DNA of 9,478 nt from Armatimonadota bacterium (GTDB lineage: Bacteria; Armatimonadota; UBA10988). Shown here piece by piece: positions 1 to 5,527 of this stretch (position 1 is the first letter of the stretch; every line of letters begins with the position of its first letter). The stretch is taken from the NCBI GenBank assembly GCA_016183835.1, contig JACPDV010000408.1, forward strand, positions 3,225 through 12,702. Direction: 5' to 3'. The notes below the pieces were generated by a model. It ran no database searches and was not told the DNA's origin. It was given only the letters and a program-made list of their open reading frames with translations. The translations under genes were made by a program, and so were the position numbers.

Positions 1-969
1 TACACACGCGACTACGTGGTCTTCGACTCCGAGCCGTTCGCCTCCATCCCCGCCTGGGTGCTGGTGCCCAAGTCCGCCACCGCGGCGCACCCGGCGCCCG
101 GGGTGCTGTGCTGCCACGGCCATGACGTGCTGGGCAAGCATGCGGTCGTGGGCGTGGACCATCACGGCAACCCGGTGAGCACCGGCGCCTACCACGACCT
201 CGCGGTGCGCCTCGCCGAGCGCGGCTACGTGGCCATCCCGCCCGACTGGCGCGGCTTCGGCGAGCGGAGCGACACAGACGAGTGGGTCCGCCGGCCGTCC
301 CGCGACGGCTGCAACGTGTACTACCTCGGCGCCGGCTATTTCGGCTACCACGCTCTGGCGCTGCAGATCCACGACGGGCAGCGTACGCTCGACTACCTCC
401 TCAGCCGGCCCGAGGTGCGATGCGACCGGATCGGCTGCGTGGGCGTCTCGTTCGGCGGCACCATGACCACCTACCTGTCGGCGCTGGACGAGCGCATCGG
501 CTGCGCGGTGATCGTCTGCTACCTCAACACGCTGCAGGACATCCTGGAGCGGGCGAACACCTGCGGGGCGCAGTACATGCCGGGTCTGGCGACGCTCGGC
601 GACGTGTCCGATGTGGCCGGGCTGATCGCGCCGCGGGCGATGATGGCGGAGATCGGCGAACACGACGCCTGCTTCACGGTGGACGACGCGATGCGCTGCT
701 ACAACCGCGCGTTGGCGAGCGACGCGGACTGGCCGAAGTGGGAGGAGATCGAGGAGTTGCCGGACTCTCCTTCGATCCATCGTCTCGCCCCGACCCCCTC
801 GCAAGGGCGCGCGCGAATCCTGACGAAGCTGGGTCAGGACCACTACATCGACAAACTCTTGAGCGCGCCGATGGAACCTGGCCCGGAAGCCGCCGCGCGG
901 GTGACCGAGTTGCTGAAGACGTGTCATGGCGGGAGGCGATGGCACTCGCCAAGGAGTGCTACTTGGTGA
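1..969 (+). CDS. alpha/beta hydrolase, dienelactone hydrolase / acetyl-xylan esterase-like (5' partial, altered C-terminus)
   Basis: The frame is open from the first base, so the true start lies upstream; the GTG at 16 is internal. Counting from the first codon of the window, the nucleophile elbow GVSFGG puts the catalytic serine at residue 150. An oxyanion-side motif (CHGHDVLGKH, about residues 36-45) precedes it, the segment DYLLSRPEV before the elbow is typical of the family, and the likely acid is Asp222 in EIGEHDACF. These features fit esterases of the dienelactone hydrolase/Abhydrolase_7 group; the substrate cannot be told. The usual C-terminal GGHxF histidine motif is not seen. After about residue 250 the sequence becomes Pro/Arg-rich and unlike the family; the only histidine candidate is His281 in GQDHYI. 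The last 49 nt overlap the next gene in another frame. The C-terminus may have been replaced by recombination, so activity is uncertain. No signal peptide can be judged. Confidence 0.75.
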   Translation, partial: YTRDYVVFDSEPFASIPAWVLVPKSATAAHPAPGVLCCHGHDVLGKHAVVGVDHHGNPVSTGAYHDLAVRLAERGYVAIPPDWRGFGERSDTDEWVRRPSRDGCNVYYLGAGYFGYHALALQIHDGQRTLDYLLSRPEVRCDRIGCVGVSFGGTMTTYLSALDERIGCAVIVCYLNTLQDILERANTCGAQYMPGLATLGDVSDVAGLIAPRAMMAEIGEHDACFTVDDAMRCYNRALASDADWPKWEEIEELPDSPSIHRLAPTPSQGRARILTKLGQDHYIDKLLSAPMEPGPEAAARVTELLKTCHGGRRWHSPRSATW

Positions 970-1259
970 CGCGGCCTTTCCCGACGGAGGAGCGGTACGG
1001 CCTCACATCGCAGATCCGACGCGCCGCCGTATCCGTGCCGGCAAACATCGCCGAAGGCTATGGCCGGGCCACGCGCGGCGAGTACATCCACTTCCTGCAC
1101 ATCGCACAGGGGTCCCTGAAGGAGCTCGAGACCCACCTGCTGTTGTCCGAGATGGTGGAGTGCGCGCCTCGCGGCGCAACCGCCGATGTGCTGAAGCAAT
1201 GTGATCGTGTCGGTAGGCTGCTCCGGGGCCTCATCGCCAAGCTCCGCGAGGCGGACTGA
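921..1259 (+). CDS. four-helix bundle protein (S23 / 23S rRNA intervening-sequence protein family)
   Basis: This 112-residue protein matches the small four-helix-bundle family first known from ORFs in 23S rRNA intervening sequences. Visible signatures are RYGLTSQIRRAAVSVPANIAEGYGR in two adjoining pieces near residues 23-47, then EYIHFLHIAQGSLKELETHL and a C-terminal GLIAKLR helix. Members are small, often pentameric helical proteins of unknown role, frequently found in many copies per genome away from rRNA. The start is the only plausible one in frame: GTG at 921, giving MSWREAMALAKE. Upstream codons still resemble the family (EDVSWREAM against the usual RDLxVWxxAM), so about 8-10 N-terminal residues seem lost. 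The Shine-Dalgarno signal is poor. The start lies inside the end of the hydrolase gene, an odd arrangement suggesting a recombination junction. No rRNA sequence is nearby. Confidence 0.8.
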   Translation: MSWREAMALAKECYLVTRPFPTEERYGLTSQIRRAAVSVPANIAEGYGRATRGEYIHFLHIAQGSLKELETHLLLSEMVECAPRGATADVLKQCDRVGRLLRGLIAKLREAD

Positions 1260-1260
1260 C

Positions 1261-1282
1261 CCACACCCCACACCCCACACCC
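1261..1282. repeat. short tandem repeat, CCACACC x3
   Basis: Three perfect head-to-tail copies of the 7-mer CCACACC (1261-1281) begin two bases after the stop of the four-helix-bundle gene. The tract is strongly strand-asymmetric (no G on the plus strand). It may be a simple slippage tract, or it may mark the 3' edge of a cassette that carried the four-helix-bundle gene. Confidence 0.8.
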
Positions 1283-1294
1283 TTCCCACGGCAG

Positions 1295-1323
1295 TTGACC
1301 GGAGTGTCCGCCCAGCGTAGACT
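1295..1323 (+). promoter_or_regulatory. sigma-70-type promoter of the accB-hom-purC operon
   Basis: TTGACC (1295-1300) matches the -35 consensus at 5 of 6 positions. An exactly 17-nt spacer leads to TAGACT (1318-1323), which matches the -10 at 4 of 6. Transcription would begin near 1330, leaving a leader of only about 15 nt before the accB ATG at 1345. The leader has no clear Shine-Dalgarno motif. In this GC-rich setting such a pair with ideal spacing, in the only sizeable gap upstream of accB, is unlikely to be chance. It is not proven, and no operator is visible. Confidence 0.6.
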
Positions 1324-1344
1324 CACCCGGCAGAGCAGTTCCCC

Positions 1345-1818
1345 ATGGACAGCCTCGTGGACTTGGCAGAGGTGCAGCGGCTGATCGACATCGTCGAGCG
1401 ACACGGGCTCGAGGGCCTCACCGTGGTGGACGAGGAGACCGAGATCTCCATCACCGTGGAGCCTGGCCCGCCAGCAGTGGACGATTCCGGCGCCCCGCCG
1501 GCGGCCGCGGCGCCCGTGGAGTATGGCGCCGAGCGCGCGGTCGAGGCGCCGCCGCAGGCGGGTCTGTACCAGCTCAAGTCGCCCATCACCGGGGTCTTCT
1601 ACCGCTCGCCGGCGCCCGGCCAGCCGCCCTTCGTGGAGATCGGCGACGCCGTGGACGAGGGCGATGTGGTGTGCTTGATCGAGGCGATGAAGATCTTCAA
1701 CGAGATCAGCGCCGGGATCCACGGGAAGCTGGCCCGCGTGGTGGCGGCCAACGACCAGCTCGTGGTGGCGGGCGAGGTGCTCCTCGAGTTCGAGCCGCTG
1801 GGGGGCGGCGCGAAGTGA
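1345..1818 (+). CDS. accB: biotin carboxyl carrier protein of acetyl-CoA carboxylase (BCCP)
   Basis: This 157-residue protein carries biotin for acetyl-CoA carboxylase, shuttling CO2 between biotin carboxylase and carboxyltransferase in the first step of fatty acid synthesis in the cytoplasm. The layout is classical: a short N-terminal helical region (1-40), a flexible Pro/Ala-rich linker (about 40-72), and a biotinyl domain (about 73-152). The domain holds SPITGVFYRSPAPGQPPFVE, including the 'thumb' insert typical of AccB, and the biotinylation motif EAMKIFNEI with the target lysine at K116. The length is normal for the family. The start ATG lies about 22 nt after the -10 element. The stop overlaps the hom start (GTGA, 1815-1818), implying translational coupling. 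The usual partner accC does not follow, which is unusual. The family assignment is firm. Confidence 0.95.
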   Translation: MDSLVDLAEVQRLIDIVERHGLEGLTVVDEETEISITVEPGPPAVDDSGAPPAAAAPVEYGAERAVEAPPQAGLYQLKSPITGVFYRSPAPGQPPFVEIGDAVDEGDVVCLIEAMKIFNEISAGIHGKLARVVAANDQLVVAGEVLLEFEPLGGGAK

Positions 1819-3182
1819 ACGCGGTGCGGGTCGGGTTCCTGGGGCTTGGCACGGTGGGCAGCGGCGCCGTGCGCGCGCTGCGCGAGGGGCGCGAGCGGAT
1901 CGCTGCCCGCGTCGGCGCCGAGGTGATCGCCGTCCGCGCCGCCGTCCGCGACCTCAGCAAGCCACGGCCCGTCGACCTCACCGGCCTCGAGCTGACCACC
2001 GACCCGCTCGCCGTCGCCGCGGCGCCCGACCTGGACGTGATCGTCGAGGTGATCGGCGGCGTGGGCGTGGCGCGGGAGGGCGTGACCGCCGCGCTTCGCG
2101 CGGGCAAGGCTGTGGTCACCGCCAACAAGGAGCTGCTCGCCAAGCACGGCCGCGAGCTGTTCGCCCTGGCGGACGAGCACGGCGGCGAGATCGCCTTCGA
2201 GGGCGCGGTGGCCGGCGGGATCCCCATCCTCCGCGCGCTCGGCCACGGCCTGGCGGGCAACCGCATCCGCGAAGTAATCGGCATCATCAACGGCACCACC
2301 AACTACATCCTCAGCAGCATGACCGCCACGGGCCGGCCCTACGCCGAGCTGCTGGCCGAGGCGCAGGCCGCCGGCTACGCGGAGCCGGATCCGACCAACG
2401 ACGTGGCGGGTCACGACGCGGCCTACAAGCTGGCCATCCTGGCGATGCTCTCGTTCGACACCTGGGTCGACATCGACGCCGTGGCGCGCGACGGGATCAC
2501 GCGCGTGCAGCCCGCCGACATCGCGGTGGCCGGCAAGCTGGGGTACGTGGTCAAGCTGCTCGGCATTGCGCGGCGCCGCCCCCTGTGGTCCCCCCTGGAA
2601 GTGGCCGCAACCGGAGACCTCCCCCCGGCCCCCTCCTTGGCAAGGAGGGGGAGTGCGGAGGAAGGGATCGAGCTGGGCGTGCATCCCACGCTGGTGCCCA
2701 AGGGCCACCCGCTGGCGGCGGTGAACGACGTCTACAACGCCATCTTCGTGGAGGGCAGCTCCGTCGGGCGGCTGATGTTCTACGGCCGTGGCGCCGGCGA
2801 CGGGCCCACCGGGAGCGCCGTGGTGGGCGACCTGATCGAAGTGGCCAGGCACCGCTGCAACCACTGCCGGGCCGCCCTGCCGCCGCTCGACGCCGACCTG
2901 CCGCTGGTGCCCACCGACGAAGTCAGCTCGCGCTACTACGTCCGCATGCGCGTGCTCGACCGCGCCGGCGTCCTGGCGAAGCTGGCGGGGATCCTGGGCG
3001 AGGAGCAGGTCAGCGTGGCCCAGATGCTGCAGACCGAGTCCGACGCCGACTGGGCGGAGATCGTGTGGATCACGCATCCCACGTCCGGCCGCAGCATCGA
3101 GCGCTCGCTGGCGCGGATGGCCGAGCTGGAGGTGGTGGTGGAAGTCTCCAACGTGCTGCACTGCCTGGAAAGCGGAGAGTGA
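1815..3182 (+). CDS. hom: homoserine dehydrogenase with an in-frame palindromic insert
   Basis: Homoserine dehydrogenase reduces aspartate semialdehyde to homoserine with NAD(P)H, at the branch to threonine and methionine. The 455-residue protein shows the nucleotide-binding glycine loop GLGTVGSG (10-17), TANKELLAKHG (102-112), GGIPILRAL (134-142), INGTTNYIL (158-166), and the catalytic core DPTNDVAGHDAAYKL with the presumed catalytic lysine K205. A C-terminal ACT domain (about 374-455; YYVRMRVLDRAGVLAKLAGI) suggests feedback control by threonine. The GTG at 1815 was chosen because it gives the expected N-terminus and a GTGA overlap with accB. Residues about 256-283 (PLWSPLEV...ARRGSAEE) are absent from usual family members, which run directly from KLLGIARRR to GIELxVHP. 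The DNA coding for them contains a perfect palindrome. The reading frame is intact, so the enzyme is probably functional. purC follows after 3 nt. Confidence 0.95.
   Translation: MNAVRVGFLGLGTVGSGAVRALREGRERIAARVGAEVIAVRAAVRDLSKPRPVDLTGLELTTDPLAVAAAPDLDVIVEVIGGVGVAREGVTAALRAGKAVVTANKELLAKHGRELFALADEHGGEIAFEGAVAGGIPILRALGHGLAGNRIREVIGIINGTTNYILSSMTATGRPYAELLAEAQAAGYAEPDPTNDVAGHDAAYKLAILAMLSFDTWVDIDAVARDGITRVQPADIAVAGKLGYVVKLLGIARRRPLWSPLEVAATGDLPPAPSLARRGSAEEGIELGVHPTLVPKGHPLAAVNDVYNAIFVEGSSVGRLMFYGRGAGDGPTGSAVVGDLIEVARHRCNHCRAALPPLDADLPLVPTDEVSSRYYVRMRVLDRAGVLAKLAGILGEEQVSVAQMLQTESDADWAEIVWITHPTSGRSIERSLARMAELEVVVEVSNVLHCLESGE
2629..2651. repeat. perfect GC-rich palindrome inserted in frame in hom
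   Basis: The 11-nt arm CCCCCTCCTTG (2629-2639) is followed by a single G and its exact reverse complement CAAGGAGGGGG (2641-2651). The wider element probably covers about 2617-2660 (flanks ACCTCCCCCC and GAGTGCGGAGG) and corresponds to the extra residues of Hom encoded by about 2580-2663 (84 nt). Similar C-rich/G-rich palindromes occur repeatedly between genes in many GC-rich bacterial genomes, from memory; here it is coding. Confidence 0.8.
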
Positions 3183-3185
3183 GCG

Positions 3186-4079
3186 ATGACCGGACTGCTG
3201 TACGCCACCCTCGACGGCCGTGAGCCGGACCACCGCGGCAAGGTGCGCGACATCTTCGACCTCGGCGAGCAGTTGCTGCTGGTCGTCACCGACCGAATCT
3301 CGGCCTATGACTGTGTGCTCCCGCGGCCGATCCCCGACAAGGGCCGGATCCTCACCGCCCTGACCAACTTCTGGCTGGACCGGCTGCAGGCCGAGGGCAT
3401 CCCGCATCACCGCGTCAGCGCCGACGAGAGCCGTTACCCGGCGGCCTTCCAGCGCGGCCGCGCCGAGCTGCACGGCCGGTCGATGCTGGTGGTCAAGGCG
3501 CAGCCGATGCCCATCGAGTGCATCGCCCGCGGCTACCTGGCCGGGAGCGGGTGGAAGGAGTACCGCGAGCACGGCACGGTCTGCGGGCTGCGGCTGCCGC
3601 CCGGGCTGCGCGAGGCAGACCAGCTCCCGGAGCCGATCTTCACGCCGTCCACCAAGGCCGCCAGCGGGCACGACGAGAACATCTCGTTCGAGCGGTGCAT
3701 CGAGGTGGTGGGGCGCGAGACGGCCGAGCGGATGCGCGACATGACGCTGCGGATCTACGGCTCGTGCGCCGCGTACGCCCGGTCGAAGGTGGTGATCATC
3801 GCCGACACCAAGTTCGAGCTGGGTCTGCACGCGGGCGAGCTGATCCTGATCGACGAGGTGCTCACGCCCGACAGCTCGCGCTTCTGGGATGTGGAGGAGT
3901 ACGAGCCCGGCCGGGCGCAGCGGGCGATGGACAAGCAGTATCTGCGCGACTGGCTGGACACGCTCGACTGGGACAAGACTCCGCCCGCGCCGGCGCCGAC
4001 CGACGAGGTGGTGCAGGTGACGCGCGGGCGCTACCTCGAGGCCCTCGAACGGATCACCGGGGCCGGATTGCCGACTTGA
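3186..4079 (+). CDS. purC: phosphoribosylaminoimidazole-succinocarboxamide synthase (SAICAR synthetase)
   Basis: PurC joins aspartate to CAIR with ATP, giving SAICAR in de novo purine synthesis. The 297-residue protein is the longer type found in yeast Ade1 and many bacteria, rather than the roughly 240-residue type. Visible signatures are the N-terminal GKVRDIF (18-24), VTDRISAYDCVLPRPIPDKG (34-53), ECIARGYLAGSGWKEY (111-126), TPSTKAASGHDENISF (153-168), IIADTKFELG (204-213) and LIDEVLTPDSSRFW (221-234). It is complete at both ends. A GGAGAG-type ribosome-binding site at the end of hom precedes the ATG, and the 3-nt gap to hom indicates one transcript. Its place between amino-acid and lipid genes does not suggest a pathway-specific role. 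A palindromic element follows the stop. Confidence 0.96.
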   Translation: MTGLLYATLDGREPDHRGKVRDIFDLGEQLLLVVTDRISAYDCVLPRPIPDKGRILTALTNFWLDRLQAEGIPHHRVSADESRYPAAFQRGRAELHGRSMLVVKAQPMPIECIARGYLAGSGWKEYREHGTVCGLRLPPGLREADQLPEPIFTPSTKAASGHDENISFERCIEVVGRETAERMRDMTLRIYGSCAAYARSKVVIIADTKFELGLHAGELILIDEVLTPDSSRFWDVEEYEPGRAQRAMDKQYLRDWLDTLDWDKTPPAPAPTDEVVQVTRGRYLEALERITGAGLPT

Positions 4080-4090
4080 CGGGCGACGCC

Positions 4091-4174
4091 GGACGGGCGG
4101 GGAGACCCCGCCCCTACCGGCCGCAGAGGGTGCCGCTGCTTCCGCCGAGGCGTAGGGGCGGGGTTTCTCCGTCC
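4091..4174. repeat. paired-hairpin inverted repeat of the GTAGGGGCG type, between purC and the apgM-like gene
   Basis: The left arm (4091-4117) contains the hairpin GGGCGGGG-AGA-CCCCGCCC (4095-4113, 8-bp perfect stem) and ends in CCCTAC. The right arm (4152-4174) starts GTAGGGGCGGGG and holds a weaker hairpin (one G-T pair). The two arms are inverted relative to one another, with 13 bp perfect (4105-4117 against 4152-4164) and more after a small gap. No T-tract follows, so a rho-independent terminator is not supported, though the fold could still slow transcription. The 139-nt gap between the genes is otherwise featureless apart from GGAG (4209-4212) before the next ATG. Confidence 0.85.
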
Positions 4175-4218
4175 GCGCCCGCGAAGGCCCGCACACCGAC
4201 TCCCCGGCGGAGCTGCCC

Positions 4219-5382
4219 ATGCCGCGCCTGATTCTACTCTTGAGCGGTCTGGCCGACGATCCGCACGACGCGCTCGACGGCAAGACACCGCTGGAGTCCG
4301 CCGCCACACCCAACCTCGACCAACTGGCCGCGGTGAGCGAAGTCGGTCTCTGCCGGCCGGTGCCCGAACGACCGCTGGACGATCCCGCCATCGGCGCCGA
4401 CCTGACCACCCTCGCCCTCTTCGGCTACGCCGAGGTACCCGGCTGCCGCGGCGCACTGGAGCTGCTCGGCGCCGGAGCCGGGCTCGGGCTCCGCGACTCC
4501 GGGTTTCGGCTCGACCTGCTCTCGCCCGGCGAGCCCTTCCCCGCGCCGCCCACCGCCGACGAATCCGAGCAGCTCTGGGGCGACCTGGCCACGGTCTGCA
4601 CTCGCAGCAACGTCCGCATCCGCCGCACCTCGCGCCTCCGCGGACTGGGGCTCTGGACGGAAGGCCCGGTGGACGTGCTCGTGCCGCCGCCCGGGCAGCT
4701 CGACGGCGATCTCGACTCGCAGCTCCCGCAAGGCGATCAGGACGACGCCATCCGCCGGCTGATCGACGACGCCCGCGAGCTGCTCTACAGCCACCCGGTG
4801 AACCTCGCGCGCCGGCACGAGGGGCAGCCGACGTACGAAGTGCTCTGGCCGTGGGGCTTTGGCCGCGCGCCGCGACTGCGGATGTTCGTCTTCAAGACCG
4901 GGCACTTGCCTGTGGTGCTGGCGGACCACCTGGCGGTGCGCGGCGCGGCGATGGCCGCCGCCGTCACGGCGCCACAGACCGGGCAGGCGGACAAGGGGAG
5001 GCCGCACGAGCTGGCCGGCGCGCTGGTACCCGCGTTGGAGCGGGCAGACAGTGTGGTGGCGCACCACGCTCTCGCCGACCGGGCGGGCCACACCGGCGAT
5101 CCCGAGCGCAAGAAGTGGGCTGTCGAGCAGTTCGATGCGCTGCTCATCGGTCCGGTCATGGAGCTGTTGGAGAAGGACCGCAGCCTGGAGCTGACGATCC
5201 TGACGGACTACGCCTGCTCGTCGGTCACGCGGCGGCACGCGAACCGGCCGGTGCCGTACCTGGCGTTCCGGCCGGCTCGCAGGCGGAGCGGGCCAGGCCG
5301 GTTCGACGAGAACGAGGCCACGGAAGCCGGCCGGCTCCGCGAGGGTGCGCGCGACCTGCTGGGCTGGCTGTGGGGGCGGTGA
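4219..5382 (+). CDS. ApgM-family protein (phosphoglycerate mutase / proposed homoserine kinase superfamily) lacking key catalytic residues
   Basis: This 387-residue protein follows the archaeal-type, cofactor-independent phosphoglycerate mutase fold of the alkaline phosphatase superfamily. Family landmarks are DGKTPLESAATPNLDQLA (20-37), GADLTTLALFGY (59-70), LYSHPVNLARR (189-199), VLWPWGFGRAP (208-218), the metal motif D287-RAG-H291 in ADRAGHTGDPE, and TRRHANRPVPY (337-347). Some members near threonine genes are proposed homoserine kinases, and hom lies two genes upstream. The active site is altered. The Asp of the usual N-terminal DGMxD is Ser9 (LSGLAD), the nucleophilic Ser of GSDxA is Ala60, and the metal-binding His of the DH pair is Tyr331 (TDY). 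Asp287, His291, Asp330 and His340 remain. The intact frame and conserved fold suggest a pseudoenzyme or a changed function. The start has GGAG six nt upstream. Confidence 0.8.
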   Translation: MPRLILLLSGLADDPHDALDGKTPLESAATPNLDQLAAVSEVGLCRPVPERPLDDPAIGADLTTLALFGYAEVPGCRGALELLGAGAGLGLRDSGFRLDLLSPGEPFPAPPTADESEQLWGDLATVCTRSNVRIRRTSRLRGLGLWTEGPVDVLVPPPGQLDGDLDSQLPQGDQDDAIRRLIDDARELLYSHPVNLARRHEGQPTYEVLWPWGFGRAPRLRMFVFKTGHLPVVLADHLAVRGAAMAAAVTAPQTGQADKGRPHELAGALVPALERADSVVAHHALADRAGHTGDPERKKWAVEQFDALLIGPVMELLEKDRSLELTILTDYACSSVTRRHANRPVPYLAFRPARRRSGPGRFDENEATEAGRLREGARDLLGWLWGR

Positions 5383-5391
5383 GTGGGTCGG

Positions 5392-5489
5392 CGTAGGGTC
5401 CGCTCTTGCGGACGCGGCTCCGGTGCCGCCGGCGGGCTTCGGTTGCGCGGGGCGCTGGGCCGAACGCGTCCGCAAGAGCGGACCCTACG
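5392..5489. repeat. perfect 25-bp inverted repeat with internal hairpins, upstream of tilS
   Basis: Arm 5392-5416 (begins CGTAGGGTCCGC) is the exact reverse complement of 5465-5489 (ends GCGGACCCTACG), separated by 48 nt. Each arm itself contains the hairpin GTCCGC/GCGGAC with a 4-nt loop (left arm 5398-5413). The element fills most of the 145-nt gap between the ApgM-like gene and tilS. It shares the GTAGGG terminus and the two-hairpin plan with the 4091-4174 element but has a different stem sequence. There is no T-tract and no direct repeat large enough to call a target-site duplication. Confidence 0.9.
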
Positions 5490-5527
5490 GCCGCCCGGGC
5501 CGTGCTAATGCGTCAGCGAGAGAGCCG

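Noticed and set aside
921..1259. 23S rRNA intervening sequence
   Set aside because: The protein family fits, but no rRNA sequence flanks the gene; it is a free-standing copy.
4091..4174. Rho-independent terminator after purC
   Set aside because: The hairpins are strong but no T-tract follows on either strand. The same kind of element also occurs inside coding frames, so a repeat is the better explanation.
1599..4409. A 936-codon open frame on the minus strand opposite hom and purC
   Set aside because: It lies fully antisense to three clearly recognisable genes, is low in complexity (His/Arg/Gly/Val rich) and shows no domain motif. Long antisense frames are expected at this GC content.
4219..5382. 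ApgM-like gene as a pseudogene
   Set aside because: There is no stop or frameshift over 387 codons and conserved blocks persist to the C-terminus, so altered function is more likely than decay.
4234..5475. A 413-codon minus-strand frame opposite the ApgM-like gene
   Set aside because: The plus-strand frame has family motifs, a ribosome-binding site and a plausible start. The minus frame has none of these and runs into the inverted repeat.
5345..5527. Upstream extension of tilS to 5345
   Set aside because: The added residues would be translated from the end of the ApgM-like gene and the 25-bp inverted repeat, and the family N-terminus matches the ATG at 5528.
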